Part shown: positions 54,801 to 64,000 of the stretch, piece after piece
How positions within the stretch are numbered: the first letter of the stretch is position 1
Layout: the number at the start of each line of letters is the position of its first letter
Source of the DNA: Entoloma clypeatum
Taxonomy: Eukaryota > Basidiomycota > Agaricomycetes > Agaricales > Entolomataceae
Assembly: GCA_963565915.1 (NCBI GenBank)
Contig: OY751486.1
Span: 930,001-994,000 of the forward strand
Direction: 5' to 3'
Length of the DNA stretch: 64,000 nt
Notes under the pieces: generated by a model
Seen by the model: the letters and a program-made list of their open reading frames with translations, nothing else
The model's database searches: none
What the model was told of the DNA's origin: nothing
Program-made: the position numbers and the translations under genes

Positions 54801-55882
54801 TGGTGTCAAGATCTGGTTGGTAGCCGTTCCCATCCACGACAATGATTTTGCAAGCTTCGGTAAAACAAACATCTTTCTTGGAAAATTTAACCTGGAATCT
54901 CCGAACAATCATCTCTGGCGCTGGCAGGTCATTATTCAGGAACCGGGAAACATATTGTAACTTTGCCGTCATATCTTCGTTCAATATGAGGATTTTAACA
55001 CTGTTTAAGCATTATGCGGCCTAACACACCCCACGTCGTCTACACTGCTCGCAACTCAGTGTGTAAAGGTGGACACTTTTATTCGACACCAACTCTTCGC
55101 GACACCTGTTATGGTATGTTTCATACCTTTGCCGTTGGAAACTTGATCACCAACACCGAACACACCCATGATGCCTTCATCATGTTGACCCGAATAATGG
55201 CATTTTTTCATCAACACTTGTATTTTATCTCGGAAGATCACGACGACATGCAAGTTGACGAAGGTACAGTCTTATAATGCTTTCAATCCTTTATATTTCC
55301 AATCGCATTTGTCCCCCAACAGATAACTTGACTGGCCACCTTCCCGACTTGAAAACATTTGACGGAATTCTTGACCTCATGTCACTGTGTTCTCTGATGG
55401 AGCTCAGTAACGTATTGAACGACTGGTCTTACCTTTCACCTGGAGAAGGTGTCACTGAAAGACAACGGCTCATCTATGCCCGGCTCCGAGGCAGACAAAT
55501 GCTCGCATGGTTTTTCTCGAATTATCAACTCCTTGACAAAGATGACCAAACGGTTGACGGCGTCTTGCAGCTGTACTGGCCATATGTCGCACAGCAGGCT
55601 CGCGCGTTGGTTTCGTATAAGCGAGCAGCTTCAAAGGTCGGCGGGGGTCAACGGGTTCGGAATGAAGCATGTTCGCCTAAAGCCGTCCAGTCTGTGGTCG
55701 AGCGCAGTCTTAAGGGATATCCTCGACTGTATGCATTGTACAAGGAGGGGCCAGCCACTGATACCTTTGCATGGGTTGGCGAGCATTATCAGGTTCGCGC
55801 CGCGGATGGCTCGAACAAAGTACCTACTGGTGACCTTTTTTCCCATCTTTTCCAAATGTGCACTGATATAGTTGCGGCGTAG
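51831..55882 (+). CDS. JmjC-like domain protein, multi-exon
   Basis: Best candidate for a functional gene. Proposed start is ATG 51831 (MSQNNTVQNVYSA, donor GTAAGT at 51870), with the acceptor near 52001. Later exons include 52002-52095, 52148-52384 (KIVQKIDAEEREGVV), 52432-~52637 (CLEDMQLLWDRGGRIATMDL), ~52704-52950, an Arg/Ser/Pro-rich linker (53454-53920), KFHGHCVAEFPILGSNEIHR (about 54070), ~54196-54930, 55011-55262 and ~55322-55882. All checked junctions keep phase. Near 54750 HKVHIDCDGFGTFI supplies the H-x-D iron ligands. Across the next intron RPNTPHVVYT (about 55020) supplies the distal His of a JmjC/cupin 2-oxoglutarate dioxygenase-like fold. The C-terminal ~200 residues are helical. 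JmjC enzymes commonly demethylate histones or hydroxylate proteins; substrate here is unknown. It could also be a member of a lineage-expanded Agaricomycete family without known role. Confidence 0.7.
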
Positions 55883-56420
55883 TTATCGAAGCAATGGATG
55901 GGTTGACCATGGACGACACATATGTCTTCTCAATCCTGAAATCTGACGGCCTGGCTGAAACTTGATGGGAGTGTTGGAATATCCCCTAATGAAGACTCCT
56001 CCCATACGTTTAGTACCCCCCATGTTCACGTTCCCGCCCCATATATACTGTACTGTTACGAACATAAGGCTTAACAGCTGCCCATGATCGCTCATACAGA
56101 CATTTCCGAAAATCACGTCCACGTGTATTTGGTGAGTGAAAATGTTCAAAAATGTGAAATATGAGAAATATCCTGAGGGGCTTGTTGGGCAAGCCTCTAT
56201 GACCACCCAACGCAACCGGACGTGTAGCTGGTGACCGAAGTTGAAGAGGTGCGTGGCGCCCGAATCCATCCACCCTCTGCGTACGACTTGAAGGGGCCTC
56301 GTTCAACGGTTCTTCCTTGGCTCAGGTAGTGTGGATTGGCTGACTCTTGATTATTCGTCAACATCAACGTCCCCGATCCAATGCGTCGCGAAGGGTTGCT
56401 CGTTATCATCAAAGGGGAGC
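55883..56420. other. Possible Copia debris
   Basis: 55974 starts TGTTGGAATATCCC after GATGGGAG, resembling a PPT-LTR junction. TATATATACTG and a TTAACA follow within about 110 bp. On the minus strand near 56269 GWMDSGATHLF resembles a Copia protease active site. The two are in opposite orientation and nothing connects them, so this is tentative. Confidence 0.35.
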
Positions 56421-59400
56421 ACACTGAGAACTTGATCGTTATCCAAATGATAGAAGATGATAGATGTGTTTCAAGTAAATCAAGAATCGTTCCGCCCGCA
56501 AATGATCAACATGTTCTCGCAGAAACGCGCAAAAGCAGGCCACGATTCATTCTTTTTTCCTCCTTTGTCTCCGAGTCCGCAACTGAAGCGAGATCCCCAG
56601 CCTGCAATTTCAAGGTCGTGGCAGTTACCTCATCCGGGAGACCCTCTCTCCGGGTTACGACAAACGGCCATACAATCATCAGCTTTCCCCTCATGGGTGA
56701 CCCGACGTACAAAAGTACCAGTCTCGATCGGGTTTGTTTGTCCGATCACGTACGTGGCATTTCACTTTCTTTTATCTACTTTGAGTTACTCGCTGGCATT
56801 TTATTGACGTCAAATTGAGCGAGACAAAGAGGGACGAAAAAAGTGACAAAGGTTGGTCTGCGCACCTGGGTTCTGACAGAGCTCCTCATGCTCACTCGGT
56901 AAATGATAGTAAAAGAAATCAATTCAGGAAGGTTGGTGTGATTCATATTACAACGCGTGAATGGATTGCTCATATGATAATGTGCAGACATGGGAAGAAC
57001 TTTCTCAGTCATCAAGTTCAAAGAAGTTGACAGAACGGCGATAAAGATATGCACCGATGTCCATGCATGTCCTCTCGCGTCGGAAGGTGATCTGGGCCCT
57101 GGGGAGCGAAATGATTTTAATTGAATACGATCGAATTGTAGTTTCTTACATAATCCGCCATTAATTCCCTCCAAATCCATAGAATTAGTACTCACTGTGG
57201 CCTAATTTAAATTAATTTCAGCCGAATTGTAAATATGTTAGCACAGGGCAATCGAGATGTGGTAATTACTGTAATATCGAATTTCCCTGGCAACCAACCA
57301 TTGACAATGGATCTCGGCTGATCTCGAGTCGATTTCACTGCGGACAAATTGATTTGAGCGAAGTTGCAAATAACCTCTAATGTTACAAATGTCAGTACGC
57401 CGCAAACGAACCAGCTTCGAAAACAGAGGGGAGTTGTTGTTGTTGCAAAGATGATTTGATTGATCTTGGTTGTAATGTGCGACATGCTTTGCCGCTGGAC
57501 AAACAAGAAAGAATGCGGGGGGTGAAAACCATATGTAGTGAGAAACATCATCTGAGATATTACTACGTCTAGAAGGGATGCCGAAACAAATCAACAACCT
57601 GCCCAAAAATCGCTGAAAAAAGTGTTCGCGTTGCGATCAGGAAAAATCGCGTTGACACCAGGTGCAAAGAAAAAAGACATAATTGAAACGTCACTTCATG
57701 GGAGGGAAAAATGGAAGCATCATTCAGTGTACGGTCTATATAATAGCCTCGCCGAGGTGTGTGTGTGCGGGGGAGGGGCGTGAAGTGGCGATGGCAGGGC
57801 GTGCGAAGCTGGCGGTATAAGCATCAAGAGAGCGCGACTCGGAAGTCTGGATTGAAGGCGGGAGGTCAGGGAAAAGGGCGAGGGGGACGCGCCGTTTAGA
57901 ACGCGAGACGACAGACAGAGCCGCCCAACAGATTAGGTTGGGCCGCGCCCCTGGAATATGTTTCTAGAGAGTCAAATGAGTATCGGCACCAGGTAGGGGA
58001 GCGCAGGCATGCCTTCTCGTTCGTGAGGGATGCTGGGTGGCAGAGGCGTTCAGGGAGAAGGGTTGTGCAGAGGTCAAGATCCCAGAAGCCCCGGGGGAGC
58101 CCAGTTCAAATATCTCTCCCTCTCATAGTCAAGGTTATCAATCTATGCATATAGAAGGTCAGTTTAAAGGAAAGAGGGGGATGCGTCGAGCACGGAAGTT
58201 TTTACCTTGAAGGGTTCTTCGCATACCTTTTCCCCGCCAGTCCGCTGCCGAAGGCCCTTCCTCTCGTGATTCATGAATATTGATCTCTTCAAGTGGAAGG
58301 TCAGCTAAGCAGATTGCCAAAGGTCGAACTTGGGAGAGCGCACCTTGGTTTCGCGTGCCTTTCCCCATACCAGAAAACGAATACAACAACCAAGCACACC
58401 CTGTCGTGGAACATCGGTATATGCATATGGGACATAAAATGAGCAAAAGACAGGCTTAGAAGATCGAAACGCACCATGAGCGAATTCCGCCTCTTGACCG
58501 TCGGTTTTTTCTCTATGCATTGGCAAATCGGTTGAGAGAAGGGCGGGAGTAAAGGGCGAGACATTCGCTCTGGGAGAGGTTTGTATGCCTGTCACCCTAA
58601 CAGTAGAGCATTCTCAAATGCGAAACATCGTATTGTCTATGTAGATGGGACGTTAGTAAGGGCGGGGAACCGGTAGAATCGCCGATTGATCCTTCGGCCT
58701 GGACATCAGCTGCAGAGAGGCCCAGCCCTGTTCGTGAGTGTGCTGAGAGCGATCGATGCCAAATTTTCCGAAGGTAGGTGGCGATGAAGTCGTAAACAAC
58801 GGGGTGAGGTCGAAGGGAAAGCTGAGGGACCACCATCATTCGCATTGTCGTTGTCGTTGTCTTTTTGCATGCTGTGAACTTTGCGGAGGGCTGACGCGAG
58901 ACTACGACATTGCGGAACGACTTAGCATGGGAGCAGGCACTGTAGAGCAATTGAACCCACATACTTATGCGAGCGATGCCCGGAAGCGCTCTGGGCAACG
59001 TACCTGTCAAGAAAAGATGAAGACAGGTCAGAAGGGTTAGGCCGTGGGTTGAAAGATTGTCAACTCACGAAGCCTTCAAATAAAGCGCCTACTTGACTGT
59101 TTCTGTTTTCATCATCCGCGACCTTCTTCGGCTCATTCCCCTTGTCACGGTATAAGCGTAGACCGTTGTGTCCTGCTTGATGTCGTCCAGGGGGACCTTG
59201 GCTTGCAGATCCTTGACGGTCCCATGGTATCTGTTGTCTCTCGATGATGCGGAAAGCGTTCTACGCCAGGTAGGACGTGGTTCTACAGATCCAACCTGTT
59301 ACGAACGAAATTTTGAGAGATGAAAGCGAGATACACACCAATTAGTGAGCAGCGGACCATGCAGGAGTCGTTCATGTGAATCTGAGGTGGCTGTCCTGGA

Positions 59401-60465
59401 AAGCAAACGATCACCTCAGACGAATCAGAATGATATATGCAGGCTGATAAATGGTGCTGAACGGATCCAACCACGCCTCTACATAAATCGGCCACACCAT
59501 CAGTACCTTTACCCCAAAGTATCAAAAAACACCGATACATCTCCTCATACATGCACCAAACGTGTTCTTCTCCCGATGCCTCGAACACGGCACCTACGCA
59601 GCGTAATACGCAACGTTCACACAACCTCGATCAACGGGCCTTCGTCCCAGCCCAGCTCCCGTCCGCGTGCCAAACTTCCACGAATGCCGGGACGGGCGAG
59701 GGCAATTTGTAACACGACACCACGGAACGTAGTCTTCTGCCGGGATTACCATTGGGCGGAAAAGGAGGGAGCATTGAAACCGAGGAGGAAGAGGAAGATC
59801 ATAATTGATCAGAATGAGGAGGAGAGGAGACGCAGGCGGGGAAGTCAAGGAAAGAAAGAGAAAGAGAAAGAAGACAAAAAAAAATCATGAACGCGCGCGC
59901 ATACCCCGGGGCACTTCCAAATGGACGTCGTCCGCAATCCACCTCCTTGCTCGGATTGTTATAGGCCAACATCAAGGCAGCCCGGACTTCAAAATTGACA
60001 ATCTGGGTACGGACGAAACGAGCTTGGTTGGTTGCACGTCGATCCGCGGCTTACTTGCAAAATTGTTGAATTGCGAACGGAGCGTGGATCGGGGAAGGAG
60101 TACGAGGAGAACGCTCCACGATTCAAATATTCATAGATGCATGGGCCACCGAGATAAAAGGTGCCCGTAGTACGGCGCAGCGTTGTCATGACTGCAGTCA
60201 GACCCAGTCAAGACGTGGGTCAAGTCACCACTAGCCCCGTTCAAAGTTGACCGCGACTTTCGTGGTTGCGGCCACGGTCGTGGTTTTGGCATCACATAAG
60301 CTACAAATCTGAGACTCCGCTTTCTGTCACGTCGTGACGTCCTCGTGACATCGCAATGTGTGAAGGACAATCTTTATGCATTGAAGTGTTGAAAGGCTTC
60401 CCCGATGCTCTCGCATGGTGTAAATATATTATGGCAGAGCATAAGAGTGAGGTAAGTGTGTATAA
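56421..60465. other. Long stretch without a supported gene
   Basis: Many short frames on both strands and no chain of exons I can defend. On the minus strand at about 59240-59090, GTVKDLQAKVPLDDIKQDTT then VYAYTV looks conserved-exon-like but I cannot name it. 59760-59890 encodes a Lys/Arg/Glu-rich low-complexity tract. 57740-57960 is G-rich. Confidence 0.4.
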
Positions 60466-60779
60466 CATGTTGAAACTTTTCCATCATGTAGATTAGATTA
60501 GATTAGATTACATCACGTGACCTTTACACATCTTCGATTACATACTTATTTGGTTGGTACAAACAGTAGTACGGTATATAAGACCAGGAAACTGTCAATA
60601 TCAATAAGTTGTCTCTTGACTCTTAACCAGCTCCATCGCTCTTATCAGCCTCAACCGCTCTCACCAAGCCTCACCCTCCCAAACCATGTAAGTGGCTAGA
60701 ACGGTTAAGTAGAGTACTTCCATACTGTAGCTGTGTTGCTCAGTACGTCTGTGGCTAGCGCCCAGGTGGAACTTCAACA
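60466..60779 (+). repeat. Copia-2 5' LTR
   Basis: 314 bp, GATTA microsatellite near the start, GTATATAAG TATA-like box, same ends as the Copia-1 LTR. Confidence 0.94.
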
Positions 60780-61137
60780 GGTTATGGGCCCCGGATAGCA
60801 GAGGGACTTGGGAACGCTGGCAACAGCAAGTACCTGCCCACTCTACCCTGGTTGGCAAAGAACCGATCGAAAGATCTAGGTTCTGAGTCATACTTCTTCA
60901 CATGTGAACCTGGGAACGTCATTACGACAAGTACCTGTCATGAAGCGTCCCTAAGGGGATTGACTTAGTACACATCATGTGGAAACGTTGATCGTACCTC
61001 ATACACTTCTGACAAAAAGGTTTTTTCCCACAACCGCTATTCCTGAAGGGAATATGTTATGAGGAATCATTTATTTGTTTTCTCTGAAAATCAAGAACAT
61101 CACTGATTGGGAAAACTCCTTTTGAACTCATTAAAAA

Positions 61138-64000
61138 TGTCTACCTCTCGCTCCGCCCTTGACTCCATCACCGTCTTCGACGGCATCGACTACCAGAGTT
61201 GGGCCGAGAAAATGAAGTCATACCTTCTCCATCAAGGAGTCTGGCGCATCGTATCCAGCGACATTGAGCGCCCCGACATCGCGGACTTTACGGTCATGGT
61301 CTCCACCCCTGCCTCCGCCACCTCAACATCTGCGACTCAACCTCCGGTGGTCACCACTACCGTCGACCAACCTGCCTTCCACAAGGAAAGGAAGATTTGG
61401 ATTAGGGACGACGACATGGCTCTAGGCTCCATCTGCCTCAAAGTCTCTGAGGCAATCAGGAGGCACATCAAGGACGCCAAGTCCTCAAAAGACGCCTGGA
61501 CATCATTGAAGGACTCTTACTCAAAGGTCTCCCCCACCACCATATTCGGTGATTTCAAAGCCGCAGCCTCTTTCAAACTGTCTGGTCAGGACCCTGTGCC
61601 GGAAATCGAGCGCCTTGGGTCACTCTTCGCTTGCCTTAGTGATTCAAAATTCATTGTGCCTGATCTGATGCAGGCTATGATCTTGGCAAGTGCCATTCCT
61701 GACACTTGGTCATCTCTCTCCACCGCTCTCTTTCAAGTCTACAATGCCGATGACTTCACATGGCAGGCAGTCACCGACAGCATCGTTTCAGAGTACAGGC
61801 GCAAGTATGTGATAGGGTCTACTTGGGCATCCAACGAGCAGGCCCGGAAAATCTCCGGGACTAAGCGAAAGGGACAAGACCCCAAATGGGAAAAGCAATC
61901 CGCACCGAGTACCTCACGTAACAACACTGATGAGCGGCCTAACTCGACCGACCAGAGTACCGCTTCTGAAAAGAAGAAGGGAAAAGGACGCTGGCGCAAC
62001 CAGAAGAAACACGCCAACAACGCTGACAACGACTCCGACCACGCTGAGGAAATGGTCGAGTTTATTGCACCGGCCATTGAGCAAGCCCCTCGTCATCCTG
62101 CTCCCTGTCCCCTTCCTCCTTGTCAACATGCCCCTTGCCCTCTCCCTCCTCACCATGCACCATCTTTCACCACCATCACCGGTCACGGAAAGACTTCCTT
62201 TACTGTACAACCTGAGTCAGAAAGGATGCAGTCACTACTGCAATGCATGAACCCTCCTCCTTCCCAGTACACCAGGCTTCCTTCTGGAAAGCCGTCAGTG
62301 TGGAAAAAGAATGAGAGGGTGAAAAAACTCGCCCGAGAAATCGGCGCCCGACCCTCTGGGTCAAATCTTCGTATCTTGGACACCATCATTCCGGACATTG
62401 ACGAGAGGCCAACTAAACAGCGTCGAGTTACTCCGCCGTTAGACCAATCGCTGAAAATGATGGACATCGACCAGGAACGGATGGGGCCGGATGAGTTTGA
62501 TTACGAGATAGAACTTGACGGTCTGTCAAACCCTCTTCTTAAACCTTACCAAATGCGGAAAGCTAATTATGCCTCTCAACAGACATATAACATATTAGCT
62601 AGTACCACTACAGAGTGTGTAGATCACTTCAGCAGTGATCTACACAAAAAATATATTAAACATTTTGCCTCTTGTACACACTGTAAGGAAAAAGAACGTG
62701 CGCAATGGATCTTAGATTCCGGCGCCTCTTTACACTTCACCTATGAGTTTAAGGACTTCGCATATTATAGACCTCTCACGGTCAAGCGTTTCGTCCAAAC
62801 TGCAGCTAAAGGGAAAAAACTGGAAATTCTCGGAGTTGGGGCCATTCCAGTACGGCACACCCTAAATGGGGAAGTTAAAACCCATCTTCTCAGACCGGTA
62901 TTCTACATTCCGGACATGGACACACACCTATTGTCCCTAGGCGTCTTCCTTAACCATGGTTACAAAGTAGACGGAACTTGTGGAGAAATCAACATCTCCA
63001 AAGGGCTGAACAAAATCCAGTTTTCGCCCCACATCCTTGATCAAACCATTTACTGGTTAGACACTGAAATATGCTATGACCAGATCCATGTGATCTCGAG
63101 CGAAATCACTGTCGAAACATGGCACAAGCGCCTTGGTCACCCAAATGATCAAGCACTCTGAAAGATTCCCACCAGTACCAAAGGGGTACCTGAAACACTA
63201 GTATGTGAGAAATCACAGGAAAGTTGCACAGGTTGCCTCAAAGGGAAAATGCCGAATCAGTCATATCCCAATTCGATGACAAGGGCAACCAAAACCTTTG
63301 ATCTGATCCATTCCGATCTCAAACAGATATCCACGGCATCATACCATAAATATAAATATATCCTCATGTTTTTGGACGATTTTTCATCCCACGTCTGGGT
63401 TGTCTTGCTTAGAAAGAAGTCTGATGCCATCACGGCACTGCGACAATTTCTTGCGATGATCCAGAATCAGTTCGCCGCCACTCCTAAAAAATGGCGAGTT
63501 GATGGAGGTGGAGAGTTTGACGAATACAAAGATGTACTTGCCGATCATGGAGTTCTGATCGACGTCACGCTCCCGTATCAGCACCAGCAGAACGGTAGAG
63601 CAGAACAGATAAATCGAACCCTGTGGGAGAAATCTCAGGCCTTGCGCTTCGACGCGTGCTTACCCCCTATGTGGTGGGAATTCTGTTTGGAACATGCAGT
63701 GTTTCTCTACAACAGAACCCCCATGCAGCGTCTCGAATGGAATACCCCTTACTTCAGGGTGACCAATGAGATGCCCGATATGTCAAGCATCAGAGTCTTC
63801 GGATGTCAGGCATATGTGTAAATCCCAAAGGAAAAACGTAGAAATTCCCTGGAGTCTAGATCTCGATTGATGATTTATCTCGGATCAAAACCAGGGGTCA
63901 AAGGATACCGCTTCATGGATCCTGAGACTAATACAATTTTCATGGGTGGGAAAGCTATCTTTGATGAAAGCAAGTACCCTAGATGCCACATCGACCCTTT
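61138..64000 (+). pseudogene. Copia-2 Gag-Pol, broken and truncated by window end
   Basis: ATG at 61138 (MSTSRSALDSITVFDGIDYQ). Gag aligns by eye with Copia-1 but has a Pro/Cys/His-rich insertion (RHPAPCPLPPCQHAPCPLPP, about 62090) where Copia-1 reads HFPPLPPPSF. Protease is WILDSGASLHFTYEF and GAG-pre-integrase is TWHKRLGHPNDQAL, followed at once by a TGA (63159-63161). The integrase core continues (FDLIHSDLKQIS, WRVDGGGEFDEYKDVLADHG, HQQNGRAEQINRTLWE with the catalytic Glu kept) to a TAA at 63819-63821 after GCQAYV. The RT lies beyond the window. Two in-frame stops make it non-autonomous. Confidence 0.93.

Larger units (their letters stand above)
60466..64000 (+). mobile_element. Copia-2, same family as Copia-1, runs off the window
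   Basis: The 5' LTR 60466-60779 (TGTTGAAACTTTTCCA...TTCAACA) is followed by the same GGTTATGGGCCC PBS and a Gag-Pol frame. The 3' part and LTR lie beyond 64000. The 5-bp flank before the LTR is TAACA. Divergence from Copia-1 is much larger than that between the Copia-1 LTRs, so this is an older copy. Confidence 0.95.

Noticed and set aside
56150..56420. Intact Copia protease at DSGAT
   Set aside because: Only the pentapeptide context resembles Copia; no other domain follows and the LTR-like start nearby is on the opposite strand.
1..64000. tRNA or rRNA genes
   Set aside because: No cloverleaf-like or conserved rRNA sequence was noticed on reading; a tRNAscan run would be needed to exclude them formally.

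Overview
The window looks like a repeat-rich stretch of a basidiomycete nuclear genome, most likely an Agaricomycete. Introns are about 45-60 nt with GT...AG ends. The gene fragments are eukaryotic (HSP70, recyclin-1, DNA polymerase alpha, Brr2, Dbp5) or specifically fungal (FAS2-type fatty acid synthase alpha). Mobile DNA is dominated by chromodomain Ty3/Gypsy and Ty1/Copia elements, plus a Helitron remnant. I saw no bacterial features, rRNA or tRNA genes. All family names come from motif recognition by eye; no search was run.

Layout. 0-9.3 kb: a probable multi-exon coiled-coil gene (789-2100, minus), two degenerate GC-rich minisatellite fields with one isolated HSP70 exon between them, and a decaying recyclin-1-like gene. 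9343-16124: a full-length but broken Ty3/Gypsy chromovirus (Gypsy-1, minus) with TSD CCAAT, itself hit by a solo LTR (13861-14230, TSD GGTGC). It carries an antisense, spliced ORF that encodes a coiled coil and a perfect Zn(II)2Cys6-pattern cysteine cluster. 16.7-32.2 kb: a four-level nest. Two minisatellite/GACCGGTCT modules in opposite orientation flank a solo LTR (18523-31587, TSD ACCAC). That LTR is split by Gypsy-2 (18907-31288, TSD GTTAC), whose pol is split by an intact-looking Copia-1 (23790-29578, TSD AACCT). 32.1-34.2 kb: a Helitron helicase fragment, a truncated LTR and a dead third Gypsy RT. 34241-42063: 25 complete and one partial, visually identical, 304-bp tandem units that look like LTRs separated by a 23-bp spacer ending in a polypurine tract.

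42.9-50.9 kb is a graveyard of housekeeping gene pieces with introns retained: DBP5, FAS2, POL1 and BRR2. A 1.19-kb inverted duplication of the convergent FAS2/DBP5 3' ends brackets the block, and FAS2 contains two in-place micro-inversions. 51.4 kb holds a candidate MITE. 51.8-55.9 kb holds the best candidate for a functional host gene, a multi-exon JmjC-like protein. 56-60.4 kb has little recognisable. 60466 to the window end is a second, broken Copia element.

The most notable candidate system is Gypsy-1. Its LTRs are crammed with CGG triplets (about 20 TCGGA in 491 bp), the class of site bound by Zn2Cys6 proteins, while its antisense ORF encodes a Zn2Cys6-like protein. This suggests a self-encoded regulator, still untested. 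Both full-length Gypsy elements also show the Tf1-type self-priming signature: the predicted RNA 5' region is perfectly complementary (11-12 nt) to the primer-binding site 2 nt past the LTR.
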